This document shows, one piece after another, positions 22,928 through 33,457 of a stretch of 64,000 nt of DNA. Below the pieces are notes generated by a model. It saw only the letters and a program-made list of their open reading frames with translations, did no database searches and was not told the DNA's origin. This stretch comes from Pseudofabraea citricarpa (lineage: Eukaryota > Ascomycota > Leotiomycetes > Helotiales > Dermateaceae). The position numbers and the translations under genes were made by a program. The DNA lies in the NCBI GenBank assembly GCA_029641185.1, contig JAPWGK010000024.1, positions 248,001 to 312,000 of the forward strand, read 5' to 3'. Positions within the stretch are counted from its first letter, which is position 1; each line of letters starts with the position of its first letter.

Positions 22928-24497
22928 ATGCCGGAGTCAGAAGCTCTGCGCGTGTTGATCATAGGAGCAGGTAAGTTCTTACTTGTTTCGATTTTGTACA
23001 ACATACGGGACATCTTGTTGAATGAACCAACCCAGGATCCGCAGGATTACTTATAGCGCACGCGCTCAAACAGGTATATAGGACCCCCTGGTACAGTTCC
23101 CATGATGTAGCATAGCTCACTGCACACTCCAGGTCAACATCGCCTGCAGCGTCTTCGAGGCAGATCTCACAAGCACCATCCGGCCCCGAGACTGGTCTTT
23201 TGGCATCTACTGGGCCCAATCCCCACTGTCATCCATTCTCCCGCCCGAGCTCGTCGCCCAGGTCGAGCACTCGCAAGTCGACGACCAAACCCCGTCCGCC
23301 GACGACGTGCTGCCCATCTACAACCTCGAGACAGGCAAGCTGATCTGCAACGTGCCGTCGCCCTTCAGCCTGCGGCTGCAGAGGCGGAAATGGCTCAAGT
23401 TGATCTCGCAGGGGATTGATATCCAGGTACGTAATTGACGTGCGTGCGTTCTACTTCCCGCCTTCAGTGACGAGTTGAATCCCATTATTATCCTGCCTGC
23501 AGCGCTGAAACCAATCACCCGTCGAGCAGTATGGGAAACGCCTCGCTGATATCGAGACGGATGGAGAAAATGTCACGGCTATCTTCGCAGACGGCTCTAA
23601 AGAGACGGGCAACCTCTTGTTCGGCACTGAAGGCGCCCACTCGCTTACGCGCGATTTCCTCGTCGGTCCTGAGAAGGGTGCACTTATCCCATGCCCTGTC
23701 GTCGGGACCGTCGCCATAACCAAGATGCCGCGGGAAGCAGCGCTGAAGATCCGCGAGATCCACGGACGGCACATAATCGGGTTCCATCCGAACGGGTACT
23801 TCACATGGATGGGCAGTAAGTTTTCCTCTTCTTCCTTTCTTTCTCTCGCGGCTCGTCGCCTATTTTTCCAGCTCGAGGCTTACAGAAGGCGCGCGTATCA
23901 AGTTCACGAGAGTGTGGGCATTGCGGATCCCGAAGACTGGACTTTCATGCTGATGAATTCCTGGACGGCGAGCGAAGACGAAGATTCAGCCTTGCCGAGC
24001 AAGGGACCTGATCTGGTCAGGGACGCGAAGCTGCGTGCGAAGGTCTATGGACAGCCCTTCCGCGACTGCTTTGAGGCCATGCCTGATGATGCTCCGATCT
24101 GGCATGGCCGGCTGAGCCTCTGGCCGACGCAGGAGTGGGATGACCGGAATGCCACTGTGACGCTGGCGGGCGATGCGGCGCATCCCATGACTTACCGTGA
24201 GCTTCACTCTTGACTTTTGGCTCGTGGCTGTTGGTGCTAATCCTCGCGCGGCGCCTAGATCGCGGCCAGGGACTTAATAATTCCATCCTGGACGCGGCGG
24301 ATCTTCTGGAGCGCTTGAAGGCTATGAAGCAACATACGCCTGATGAGTTGAAGAAGGCTGTCAGGGATTATGATGCCGCTTTGTGGCCCAGAGGTAATGA
24401 TGCTGTTCGTAGTAGCGAGCCGAATACCCTGATGATTCATGATTGGTCGCAGTTGATGGATAGTCCACTGATCACACTTGGGTTGAAGAGGAAGTGA
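22928..24497 (+). CDS. FAD-dependent monooxygenase (PHBH/salicylate-hydroxylase type), 397 aa
   Basis: Flavin monooxygenase expected to hydroxylate an aromatic or related substrate with NAD(P)H. Exons are 22928-22970, 23036-23073, 23133-23426, 23530-23815, about 23903-24196 and 24259-24497. The N-terminus has the Rossmann FAD motif IIGAGSAG rebuilt across intron 1. ADGSKETGNLLFGTEGAHS is the second NAD(P)H/FAD contact region. VTLAGDAAHPMTYHRGQG is the FAD-ribityl GD motif, rebuilt across the last intron. Phases add to whole codons. The acceptor of intron 4 (23902) is the least certain; it is chosen for frame and gives FTWMG followed by HESVG. No signal peptide or membrane anchor. Adjacent to a tyrosinase and a Zn2Cys6 gene, so a small phenolic-compound locus is possible. 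Confidence 0.88.
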
Positions 24498-24517
24498 TAT
24501 GTGAAGAATGATCTTGA

Positions 24518-24550
24518 GGAGTTGAGTAGGAGTTGAGTAGGAGTTGAGTA
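24518..24550. repeat. 11-bp minisatellite, three copies
   Basis: GGAGTTGAGTA occurs three times head to tail starting 20 bp after the monooxygenase stop codon, within its presumed 3' UTR. Confidence 0.9.
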
Positions 24551-25190
24551 GAGGGAGGTGTATTTGTGAAGTTAGTCATATACCTATTTACCAGTTTTGG
24601 TTTAGGAATAGCTTGCGATTTTTCGTTGAGTTTCTCTTGGACCAATTGAAACGCCACAATTTTCACAATGAGTAATTAAGTATACGATTGGAGCGTCGCT
24701 ACTTGTGGCGTGGCTTATGTGACCATATACGCATGATCTTAGTTCGGATGGAGTTTAACTTCCCCTGATACTTGCATTTAAAAAAGGGACAAGTAAACCT
24801 CAAAGGTTCCAATCCAAGAGCTACTATGAATGCTATTTTATTTACTTACAATCCATCTATAATTCATCTTTACAGTCAATTATAATCAATCCAATGTTCG
24901 AGTTGACACTCGCTTAATATCCCCTTGGGCAAAATGTCGAAGACAGAGACGTATGAAAAGTCCAGGCACCATGTAATTCTTACGTCAACGTAGTCCATCC
25001 TTTGTCGGAGTGATTTGAAATGCAACAAATCCCACATGATTTGGATGACGACTTGAGCAGACGGGTGTGGGTTTGAATCATCTTAGTAGCCGCAGTCTTC
25101 CAACAGACTCAAGGTAGAGATAGTTACTCTAAGCTTTCTATAATCTACCAAAGAAATTATCAACTGCGTTCTGAAAACACTCCGATAAAG
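24551..25190. other. Intergenic, convergent gene ends, nothing supported
   Basis: AT-rich sequence between the 3' ends of the monooxygenase and the kinase-like gene. I see no gene or clear element. Confidence 0.5.
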
Positions 25191-26223
25191 TCAACAGCCC
25201 AGGACTTCCATATGGAACTGCCAGCCCTCAAGCCCATCCGGGGTTTCTAAGATCTGGGGGACATACAGCGTGGCCCACTCTTCCCTGGGGTGAACCGTCC
25301 ACAGCATCTTAGCATGTTCCCAGTACGCAGGATACCAGCCTGACTGATGCCAATCGACCAGCGCTCTCAGCTGAGCTATTCCAGCCTGCAGCGGCGAGAC
25401 AATGATGTTGAGCGGATTGAGATCGGCGTGCGTGAACCTGATAGCGTCGTGATCCGGAAGCAGATGTCGCATAGGATTGTTGTATTCTTCCACTCCGGGC
25501 TTGATCCGGTGCACGACTCTCGCCCACCACGTGTTGAAGTCTCGCACGCTTGAGAAGGGCCCGCCCGCTTCGAAGCCGTCGAACATGGCATCTTGAAGGG
25601 GCGTGCGGCTGATGGTTCCTGATAAGATGTTAGAACAAAGACTTATATATATACATACATAGGTACCTACCTAAGTAAATAAAGCACTAATACTAATAGG
25701 AGGGCATACCGATATAACAATCACGTGGATCTTGACGCAGCCTCCTCAGTTCAGAAACCGCCTCTCTCAACTGTGCGCAGATCAGCACCCTCTCATCTCT
25801 CGTGAGACTCTCCCAGCGCTCACAGAGCGTCACACCGTCCATCAGCTGCTGGTAGATGAACATCTGGTCTCCATCCCGGCGCCATGCGTACACTTCTGGC
25901 ACCGGCACGCGTGGCAGGTACCGACGTACTACCCATAGACATTGACCTTCGCGAATCGTGATGCTAGCGCCGAACTTGACGAGCAAGCCCAAGGCGGGAA
26001 AGCAAACGGGTCTCGGGCGCCACTCGCAGTCTTGATTACCGTCGAGGTGCGCTTGCTTCCTGATCTCGTTGGGCGAGGGAAGTCGGCGTTCTTTGTCTGC
26101 ATGTGCGTGTGTGAAGAATGACGACTCGAGGAATATCTCCTCTTCTCTGGATGGTAGGTCATGATATGAAAGCTCAATGGCCTCGGGAGGATCCGCGGCG
26201 TTGTTGGGGATTGAAGCTGTCAT
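25191..26223 (-). CDS. Aminoglycoside-phosphotransferase (APH)-like kinase fold protein, 313 aa
   Basis: Fungal APH/choline-kinase-superfamily protein, predicted small-molecule or protein kinase with unknown substrate. Exons are 26223-25710 and 25618-25191 (91-bp intron, phase 1). The N-lobe has VKFGASITIREGQCL, the YLPRVPVPEVYAW strand and a MFIYQQLMDGVTL hinge. The C-lobe has the Brenner-type catalytic loop HADLNPLNII (Asp and Asn present) and ALVDWHQSGWYPAYWE, whose Asp is the metal ligand. All key residues are intact, so it is likely active. Such genes are abundant and expanded in Pezizomycotina; the name does not imply antibiotic resistance. Confidence 0.9.
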
Positions 26224-26536
26224 TTTGGAAGGTGTGATGGCTTTGTTTTATTTGAGAGCTACCATGCTAGCGGTAAGTATAGCACAGAGGGATATTTTTA
26301 GCGCCCATCCAACTTTAATGTGTCATATGACTTTATAAGTAAGGACAGAACCTGCAACTAGACCTTCTGAACATATGCCTCCACTAAACTCTTCCTACTA
26401 GCTATAGTAAATTAATACGTGTAGCCTCTAAATTAGAGGTATATCGACACGATCCTTCTCGGGATATATTTTTAGAAAATAGTTTCAGCCAACAACCCCC
26501 CCAGACTTTGTTTTATATTCCTATATTTTGTATGCC

Positions 26537-28021
26537 TTACTCAATATTTGTTGCCACAGGCAATACATCCTGCAGCACTTTCGACCACCGACTATGATAT
26601 ACTCGTCCACCCTTAAACACCGCCAAGACATGTTTGTCAGGCGTGTCCAGGATCCCAACATCCTTCAGCGGGTCCTGGTTCAAGACGACCAAATCCGCTG
26701 CAAATCCCTCTTTGATCTGGCCCAGGAACTCCTCCTGTCGGAACATGCGAGCTGGGTTGACCGTAGCACTCTTCAAGACCTCGTGCCCACTCAGTGCTTG
26801 GGCTCTCAGTCCAAATTCCTTAGACTGCGCTACCCCCAACGGACCAAGCAGATCCGTACCAAAACATATCGTGACGCCAGCATCCGTAGCCATCTTGAGT
26901 GCACGCAGTCCAGCCTTCAGAACTTCTTCGTTCTTGGCTCTTGATTCATCCGGTAGGAAACCAGGAAATTCGGGCGATGCCATCTCGGAATATGTGATGA
27001 GCGTGGGAGTCAGGAAGACTCCCTTCTCAGCCATATATCTTGCCGTCTCCTCGTCAATGAGGTTCCCGTGCTCGATTCCCGTCACTCCGTTATCGATGGC
27101 ATGCCGTACAGACCGAGACGTATACGCGTGGGCCGTGACATAGGTGTTTGAATTGCGTGCACACTCACTGATCGCTCTGACTTCCTTAGCATTAAACTGG
27201 ACATTCTCCAATCGATCCGTCGGGCTCGCCACGCCTCCGCCCGCCATGATCTTGATAAAGTCCGCACCAGTGCGTAGTTCTTCCCTTGCGGCCTTCGTGC
27301 ACTCGGCCACACCATCACACACCCTCGCAAGTGCTATTACTGTTCCCCCGCAACAATCGCTGCCGTGGTGATTGTGTGGCCCCCGAGTATCGCCGTGTCC
27401 TCCTGTTTGTGACAGTGCGCGGCCCGCGATGAAGAGTCGTGGGCCTTGGATCACGTTCTCGTCAATCGCTTGTTTCAATGCCAACGAGGCGCCGCCGCAG
27501 TCGCGTACGCTGGTGAAGCCGCGTCGTAGCATCTGTTGACATACATATGGCTGTCTTAGAAAACTCCGCTCCCTGTCGAGGGTAAAGAGGTCTCCGAGAT
27601 CTTTCTCTCCCGGCACGGCTGTGAGGTGCACGTGTGCATCTATCAGACCCGGACAGAGAAATTTGCCAGTCAAGTCGATTTCTTTCTCGTTCCTGAGAGT
27701 TCTATTCGATCCGGTCGAGGTGATGCTGGAGATGAGACCATCTTCTAATCGTACGTCTTGTCCGGATATCAACGTCCCTCTCAGGACATCCACGACAGTT
27801 GCATTCTTCAAAACGTAAACACTCTGCTGTTGTGGTTTCCATGGCCGCAAGACATCTTTGCTCGATTGGCGGGTGGCCGTTGACATTGTCCCTGGTATCA
27901 TGCGTGAGGACGCAGGTGGGTTTCTCATCTTCTTCAAGTGGGGTTGTCTTACCCTTGTGCCCTTGGGCTTTGAATTGAAGCAAGGGGGAGGCGATTGAAT
28001 AGACTTTATTGAAGTGTGCAC
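26537..28021 (-). CDS. Metal-dependent amidohydrolase, ochratoxinase/imidazolonepropionase-like, 494 aa
   Basis: Binuclear-metal amidohydrolase of the AMDH/prolidase-like branch. It is a single exon. Metal ligands are visible: HxH (H130, H132 in DAHVHL), the carbamylated-type Lys (K257, FIKIMAGGG), H298 (TAHAYT), H318 (IEHGN) and D390 (FGTDLLG). The K-H-H-D order and spacing match the fungal enzymes that cleave amide bonds of ochratoxin-like and N-acyl-amino-acid substrates, but the real substrate here is unknown. The first 50 residues are basic and Pro-rich and not needed for the fold, so translation could start at Met41 or Met46. No convincing signal peptide is seen. The neighbouring kinase-like gene is in the same orientation with about 310 bp between. 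Confidence 0.92.
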   Translation of the reverse strand: MHTSIKSIQSPPPCFNSKPKGTRVRQPHLKKMRNPPASSRMIPGTMSTATRQSSKDVLRPWKPQQQSVYVLKNATVVDVLRGTLISGQDVRLEDGLISSITSTGSNRTLRNEKEIDLTGKFLCPGLIDAHVHLTAVPGEKDLGDLFTLDRERSFLRQPYVCQQMLRRGFTSVRDCGGASLALKQAIDENVIQGPRLFIAGRALSQTGGHGDTRGPHNHHGSDCCGGTVIALARVCDGVAECTKAAREELRTGADFIKIMAGGGVASPTDRLENVQFNAKEVRAISECARNSNTYVTAHAYTSRSVRHAIDNGVTGIEHGNLIDEETARYMAEKGVFLTPTLITYSEMASPEFPGFLPDESRAKNEEVLKAGLRALKMATDAGVTICFGTDLLGPLGVAQSKEFGLRAQALSGHEVLKSATVNPARMFRQEEFLGQIKEGFAADLVVLNQDPLKDVGILDTPDKHVLAVFKGGRVYHSRWSKVLQDVLPVATNIE

Positions 28022-29358
28022 CGAGGGGGTGTCTTGGTTAGTTATGATCAGGTTTAAGCTGCTGTTATCAGGATGTGCTCAAGTGATGTAGTTGTAAGGA
28101 TGGGAGGAATGCAGTCATGAAGATGGGGAAGGTGGGGTTTGCCGAAGCGATGAGGTCGGCAAATAAGGTTGTCAATGTACTGGAATCGAAACTTTGTCCA
28201 AGTAATTGTTCTTATAAGGTTTGATTCGCGATAGCACAGGTCGGAGAAAGATAAGATACATGAGGTGGGATTGATCAAAATATTTCAAGCATTTATTGTA
28301 TTGACATGCATGTCGGTTAATTTTCGAAGCTTTGTATTCGAATGGGTCAGTACCAAGGTCAGGTAGGTAGGTATCTCATGCATCTTGATATTGATATCAT
28401 AGTCCTGATACACAATCCTAATAAGTATGCTTCAACATAACCGGACAATCAAACAGAAAATCGTGAACACACCTTCAGATATGTACATGAGTGGACAGAC
28501 GAGGTCCACTCAGTCCACTCAGTCCCAACCAAAATCATAGTCCTCGGCAAGTACCGCTCACCATAATGCCGTCGACTTCAGCCGCCAGTTTAGTATCTAT
28601 CGGTTCCAGATTTTCTTTCCTGGTGGTTACAATCAAACTGCTAAATTCCATAGTGGTACACGTGACACAGCATACCCAATTGAGGTGGCTATTGCGGTAG
28701 TTGTTTTCGTCGAGGACGTCTCACAGCAAGAAAGGTTCAAGCCCCTCCCGAGTAGGCTGAAGGTCAGCAGAACGGCACGGCGCGTCGAGGTTGCATGATC
28801 AGGGGAAAAGAAACATTCCCTAGGGAGATGCATGGGTTTGTGGTTCAGCAGATGTGGCCTGATACGTAAATGCATTGCGCAATAATCGCTTGGTGCTCGG
28901 GACCTCAGTAGCACCGTGCTATCGCAGTCCCGAGTCCACCTTGTTGGCAGTGGGAGTACAGTACGAGTACAAATACAGCATAGAAGCCAGAGTCGCTAAA
29001 GGCACGTGCTGGAGGGGGAGGCTGAGGGGTATGTACCGTACCGTACAGTAAGTAGGTGGTGATCTTTTACTTGTTCTTGTTCTTGGGCCGTATAGAGTTT
29101 TTCTCACAAACACATGGCTACTGTACTGTATTATTTGTTCTGCCTCTCGCAAACCCTAAGCGGATCCACTAGGAACTTTAGGTTGACAGGCGCCACAGGC
29201 GAAGAATTAGTGCTTATCTAGGACAGGTACCCCACATTGGAAAGCTCGAGCTCGAGCTCTCATCCCTCCATCTCTCCCTCCTCCTCCTCCTCCTTCACTT
29301 TCGCTCACTCATCCCCCATCGCCCGTCCCTCTCGACAACACTCTCGCGCGCTCCAACG
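28022..29358. other. Intergenic, divergent promoters of the amidohydrolase and velB
   Basis: 1.3 kb without a supported gene. It contains a short TCCACTCAG duplication near 28503-28524, a GTACC repeat near 29030-29045 and a long pyrimidine-rich stretch before velB (29258-29335). Confidence 0.55.
29258..29335 (+). promoter_or_regulatory. CT-rich core-promoter tract of velB
   Basis: A pyrimidine-rich stretch including five CTC triplets in tandem lies just upstream of the velB ATG. CT-rich tracts immediately before the transcription start are common in filamentous-fungal promoters. Confidence 0.4.
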
Positions 29359-30793
29359 ATGAACTACACTCTTGCGAACCAGCATGGCAGTCGGGGTCCC
29401 CCTCCACCCCAGCCTGGCCCACCTCCGCCTCCTGCTAATTACCTTCCCCCTCCGGGCGACATGCGAACGTACGCCGTCGCGCCCCCCGCGCAGCAGGTTA
29501 TGGACCTGCACAGTATGTCGCTGACCGAGAAGGGCTGGAAGTACGAATTGAGGATTGAACAGCAGCCCAAGCGTGCGAGGATGTGTGGTTTTGGGGACAA
29601 GGATCGTCGTCCGATTACTCCACCACCGTGTGTGCAATTGATCATAACCGATTCCAACACCGGGAAAGAGGTTGATATCAAGTAAGTACCGTTCCGGGTC
29701 CAGATCCATTGCGCGACTGACGGACCACCTTCAGCTCGATAGACCACAGCATGTTTGTCGTCAACGTCGATTTATGGAACGAGAACGGAGCCCTAGAGGT
29801 GAACTTGGTCAAACACTCCGCGAGCTCACCGGCTATCTCCACTTCAACGCCAACTTCGTACTCCATGCTACAAGCTCAGACGTCGGTGCCCGCCTACTCG
29901 AACATACTTCCGCATCAAGCAAACCACCAGCCAACTCCCGTGGCTTATCAAAATGGTGGTCATTACGGGTACCCCAACCAACCTACTCCTCCACAATATC
30001 AGCAACATCAAGGTGGAGGCTACCCTCACCAACGTCCTCCACCACCGCCTCAGCCTTACCAGAACAGCTATTCGAATGGCCACAATGGCTATCAACCTAA
30101 TCACGGATACCAGCCCGGACCTCCTGGGCCTCCTGGGCCTGCGATGCAGTACCCGCCACAACACCAGCCTCAGTACCAATATAATGGTCACGCTGACAGC
30201 CGGGTCGACTATATCCCGGCTGGAGAGGTTGCGCCCCGGAATGTCTCATCTCTACTAAGCAGGCCACAGGATAATGATCGGCCTCATGATTTGAACCTCC
30301 ATCGCGCACCTGCTAGCTCTACGCAACCCACGGGCATGTTCACCCGAAATCTCATTGGAAGCCTAGCTGCCAGTGCCTTCCGTCTTACCGATACGCAAGA
30401 TAAAATCGGTGTCTGGTTTATCATGCAGGATCTGAGTGTCCGAACAGAAGGTTCCTTCCGGTATGTTTACCACCTCGCGTGTTTGTTACTTATCTAATAT
30501 TTACCAGGTTGCGCTTTTCCTTCGTCAACGTTGGCAACAAGCAAGGCGGGCAAAGTAACGGCGGCTCAATCGTTAACACCGGCAGAGCACCTGTGTTGGC
30601 AGCGGTCTTCTCGGACGTGTTCCAAGTCTACTCGGCCAAGAGATTTCCAGGTGTTGTCGAGAGCACCCCGCTGTCGAAATGTTTTGCTACACAGGGCATC
30701 AAGATTCCTATTAGGAAGGATGGCCAAAATTCGCGAGCAAATGGAGCGAATGCTAACCGTGAAGAAGATGAAGATGATGGAGCTTACCCCTGA
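29359..30793 (+). CDS. velB: Velvet-domain regulator VelB, 444 aa
   Basis: Partner of VeA and VosA in the velvet complex that couples light response, sexual/asexual development and secondary metabolism; moves to the nucleus. Exons are 29359-29681, 29735-30460 and 30508-30793. The N-terminus is Pro-rich. The velvet domain begins near YELRIEQQPKRARMCGFGDKDRR and continues IDHSMFVVNVDLW. It is then interrupted by a long Pro/Gln/Tyr-rich insertion (roughly residues 145-290) and resumes with MFTRNLIGSLAASAFRL and KIGVWFIMQDLSVRTEGSFRLRF. This split domain is the VelB hallmark and separates it from VeA, VosA and VelC. It ends FVNVG...KIPIRKD with an acidic tail. Introns interrupt both conserved halves and restore motifs exactly. 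The gene points into the spaced-repeat array that starts about 365 bp downstream. Confidence 0.96.
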
Positions 30794-31157
30794 ACAGAAG
30801 AGAATCTAGCCGAAAAGATGATAAAAGATAACTGGGCATGCCCTTGAATAGGAAGCCTCTTAAATTACGAAAACTGTGTGTTGCATAAGGACCCTTTCGC
30901 TGGGTCCTTGGATTGGGTGTTTGGCGTTGAAAGTGATTCCTATGTTAAGGATACCTCATAGTTTTTAGCAGCTTGTTTTATGCTATTAGATTATTAATAG
31001 AAACAAGGAACAGCATTGATACCCATACAGATATACCCATAGCTTAGCTTTCTTCTTGTGTGATAGTGATTTTTAAAAATGGTCATTTGATTGTGGCTGT
31101 CTTGAATTTGATTGTTTTATTGAAAGTTGTTTTATTACTAGGAGTTCAAATCTAACC
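30794..31157. other. velB 3' region, AT-rich, no gene
   Basis: Presumed velB 3' UTR and spacer before the repeat array; nothing else seen. Confidence 0.5.
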
Positions 31158-31667
31158 ATTTCGTTGCACGGCGGATTATTCAGTGAATATCAGACATCTG
31201 ATAGACGTGACGGACCTGAAGTGAACTGCATTTCAATAATCAACTGGCAAGTGAGAACTTCCTTTCGTTGCATGACGGATTTGACAGTAGATAAATATTC
31301 CGACCATCAACTAACTGCTTGGTCACTCAGTCACTATAGTGATAGTCTTCATTTCGTTGCGTGACAGACGACCAAGTGAATACAAAGAATAGCAACTTAA
31401 TAATTAAGAATTACTTTCGATGCATGACGGACCTGACAGTAGATAAATATTCCGATAATCAACTAACTGCTTCGGCACTCACCTTGGTAATAATCTGCAT
31501 TTGGTTGCGTGACGGACCTTCAGGTGAATGAACACTCTAGTATCTATCTAACTTGACAGAACCCACATTTCGTTGCATGACGGACCTCTAAGTAACTGAG
31601 CGGTTTAGCAATTAATCAGCAGAGTATATTTTTTATTTTAGGTTTTTCTTCGTTGCATGACAGACCT
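31158..31667 (-). repeat. Array block 1: reverse-orientation copies
   Basis: Seven copies read TTTCGTTGCATGACGGA on the plus strand (for example at 31261, 31351, 31567 and 31648). They are followed by segments such as CAGTGAAT. No forward copy occurs in this block. Confidence 0.9.
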
Positions 31668-32208
31668 TTCAGTGAATCCTAATATTTCTATAGTTAACTA
31701 ACTGAGTGGTGCTTTGCTTTATCAGATGATAGACTCGCAAGTAAAGAGATAGATATCTTATCCCTTATCTTATCATCCCTTCGTCATGCAACGAAAATTT
31801 GGGATATGATATTCCTTATCCTTATCTTGTGGAATGTTCGATGCAACGAAATATCACCCTTTCAGAGTATGGGTATATCTTGGTTGAAGCTAGAGTAGTG
31901 AAGTGTTTTCAGTCCGTCATGCAACATAAGATAACTTATTCAAAAGTTTAGAGCAGTGAATTATTTCCAGTCCGTCATGCAACGAAATTCTATAACTTCA
32001 GAAGTATCTGCTCTGAGTATAAATTATATGTATCATCTCCCAGCTAAACTTCTTATTTATATATTAGGTTTAGGGTTTTCAGTCCGTCATGCAACAAAGT
32101 ATAACCTGTCTAAGGGTTAAGCAGAGTAGTGTTTCTAGTCTGTTGTATAACAAAAAGTTATTTCTTATACTATCTATATATAAAAGAGGTGACTTAGAAG
32201 TGAATAAA

Positions 32209-32585
32209 TATCCGTCATGCAACGGAACCTAGCCCTTTTATCAATATATATCTCCTAGTGAAAGCTTGAATGATAAAGTATCTCTAGATTGATATATAAC
32301 AAAGAGTTATTTCTATTGCTACCTACCTTCTATTAGTAGTTATAATAGCAAGTAAGTTATAATTAAGTGGATATCTGTTATGTAATAAAAAGTTATACTT
32401 GTATAATCAATTAGGTAGCTAGAAGAGTAAAGTATTTCTACTCCGTTATACAACGAAAAATCATTTACCAAGCTATATAGAAAGTAAGTCACAAGTAGAT
32501 GAATATCTGTTATATAACGAAAAGTTATCTTCCAAGACGTATAGAAAGTGAGTCACAAGTGAATAAATGTCCGTCATACAACGAA
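32209..32585 (+). repeat. Higher-order repeat copy A (partner at 32880-33256)
   Basis: This segment carries the same succession of spacers and motif variants as 32880-33256, including TTTCTATTGCTACCTA, AGTAGTTATAATAGCAAG and AGACGTATAGAAAGTGAGTC in the same order. The two copies differ mainly by transitions. Confidence 0.85.
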
Positions 32586-32879
32586 ATTGCTAGATAAGCT
32601 GGCTTCTTTCTAATTAAAATGAATTTCTACTCCGTCATGCGATGAAAGTCAACACAGCTAGATATTATAAATCAAAATCTGTCATATAATAAAATCAACA
32701 GATACCTAGGCTATGCTGGCTTCCTTCGGATAAAGATATGTTACTACTCACTCTGTTATGCAACGAAAAGATATTTCCTTTACTATTTACTTAGACAAAT
32801 AAGTGAAGACTTAATTGGGAGTCCGTTACGTAACGAAATTAAGAGATAGGTTAGCTTCTAGGATAGATAAGTTTCCGCT

Positions 32880-33256
32880 TTGTCCGTCATGCAACGAAAC
32901 CTAACCCTTTTATCAAAGTATATCTCCTAGTAAAAACTTAAATAATAAAGTATCTCCAGATTGCTATACAACAAAGGGTTATTTCTATTGCTACCTATAT
33001 TCTATTAGTAGTTATAATAGCAAGTGAGTTACAATTGAGTAGATATCTGTTATATAACGAAAAGTTATACTTGTATACTCAAGTAAGTAGCTTGAAGAGT
33101 AAAATGTTTCTACTCTGTTATATAACAAAAAATCATTTATTAAGCTATATAGAAAGTAAGTCACAAGTGGATAAATATCTGTTATATAACAAAAAGTTAT
33201 CTTCTAAGACGTATAGAAAGTGAGTCACAAGTAAATGGATGTCCGTCATGCAACGA
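32880..33256 (+). repeat. Higher-order repeat copy B (partner at 32209-32585)
   Basis: Second copy of the roughly 375-bp composite unit, about 670 bp downstream of the first. It holds about six motif copies at the same relative positions. Confidence 0.85.
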
Positions 33257-33457
33257 AACGGATTTATATAGTTAGATATAACTATATAACTACACAGACA
33301 GGTGAGTGAAGAGTGAATTCATGGTCCGTTACACAACGAAATTACTAGACAGGTTGGCTTCTAGGATAGATGAGTTTCCGCTTTGTCCGTCATACAACAA
33401 AACAGAACTTAATATAACTGGATATAATCAGACAACTGAGTGAAGAGTGAATCTGGA

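Larger units (their letters stand above)
31780..33400 (+). repeat. Array block 2: forward copies, strongly decayed
   Basis: Forward copies here are often CTGTTATATAACGAAA-like: the CpA and TpG steps of the motif are changed to TpA. Intact copies still occur at about 31970, 32880 and 33240. Two long segments inside this block are copies of each other (see the duplication entry). Confidence 0.9.
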
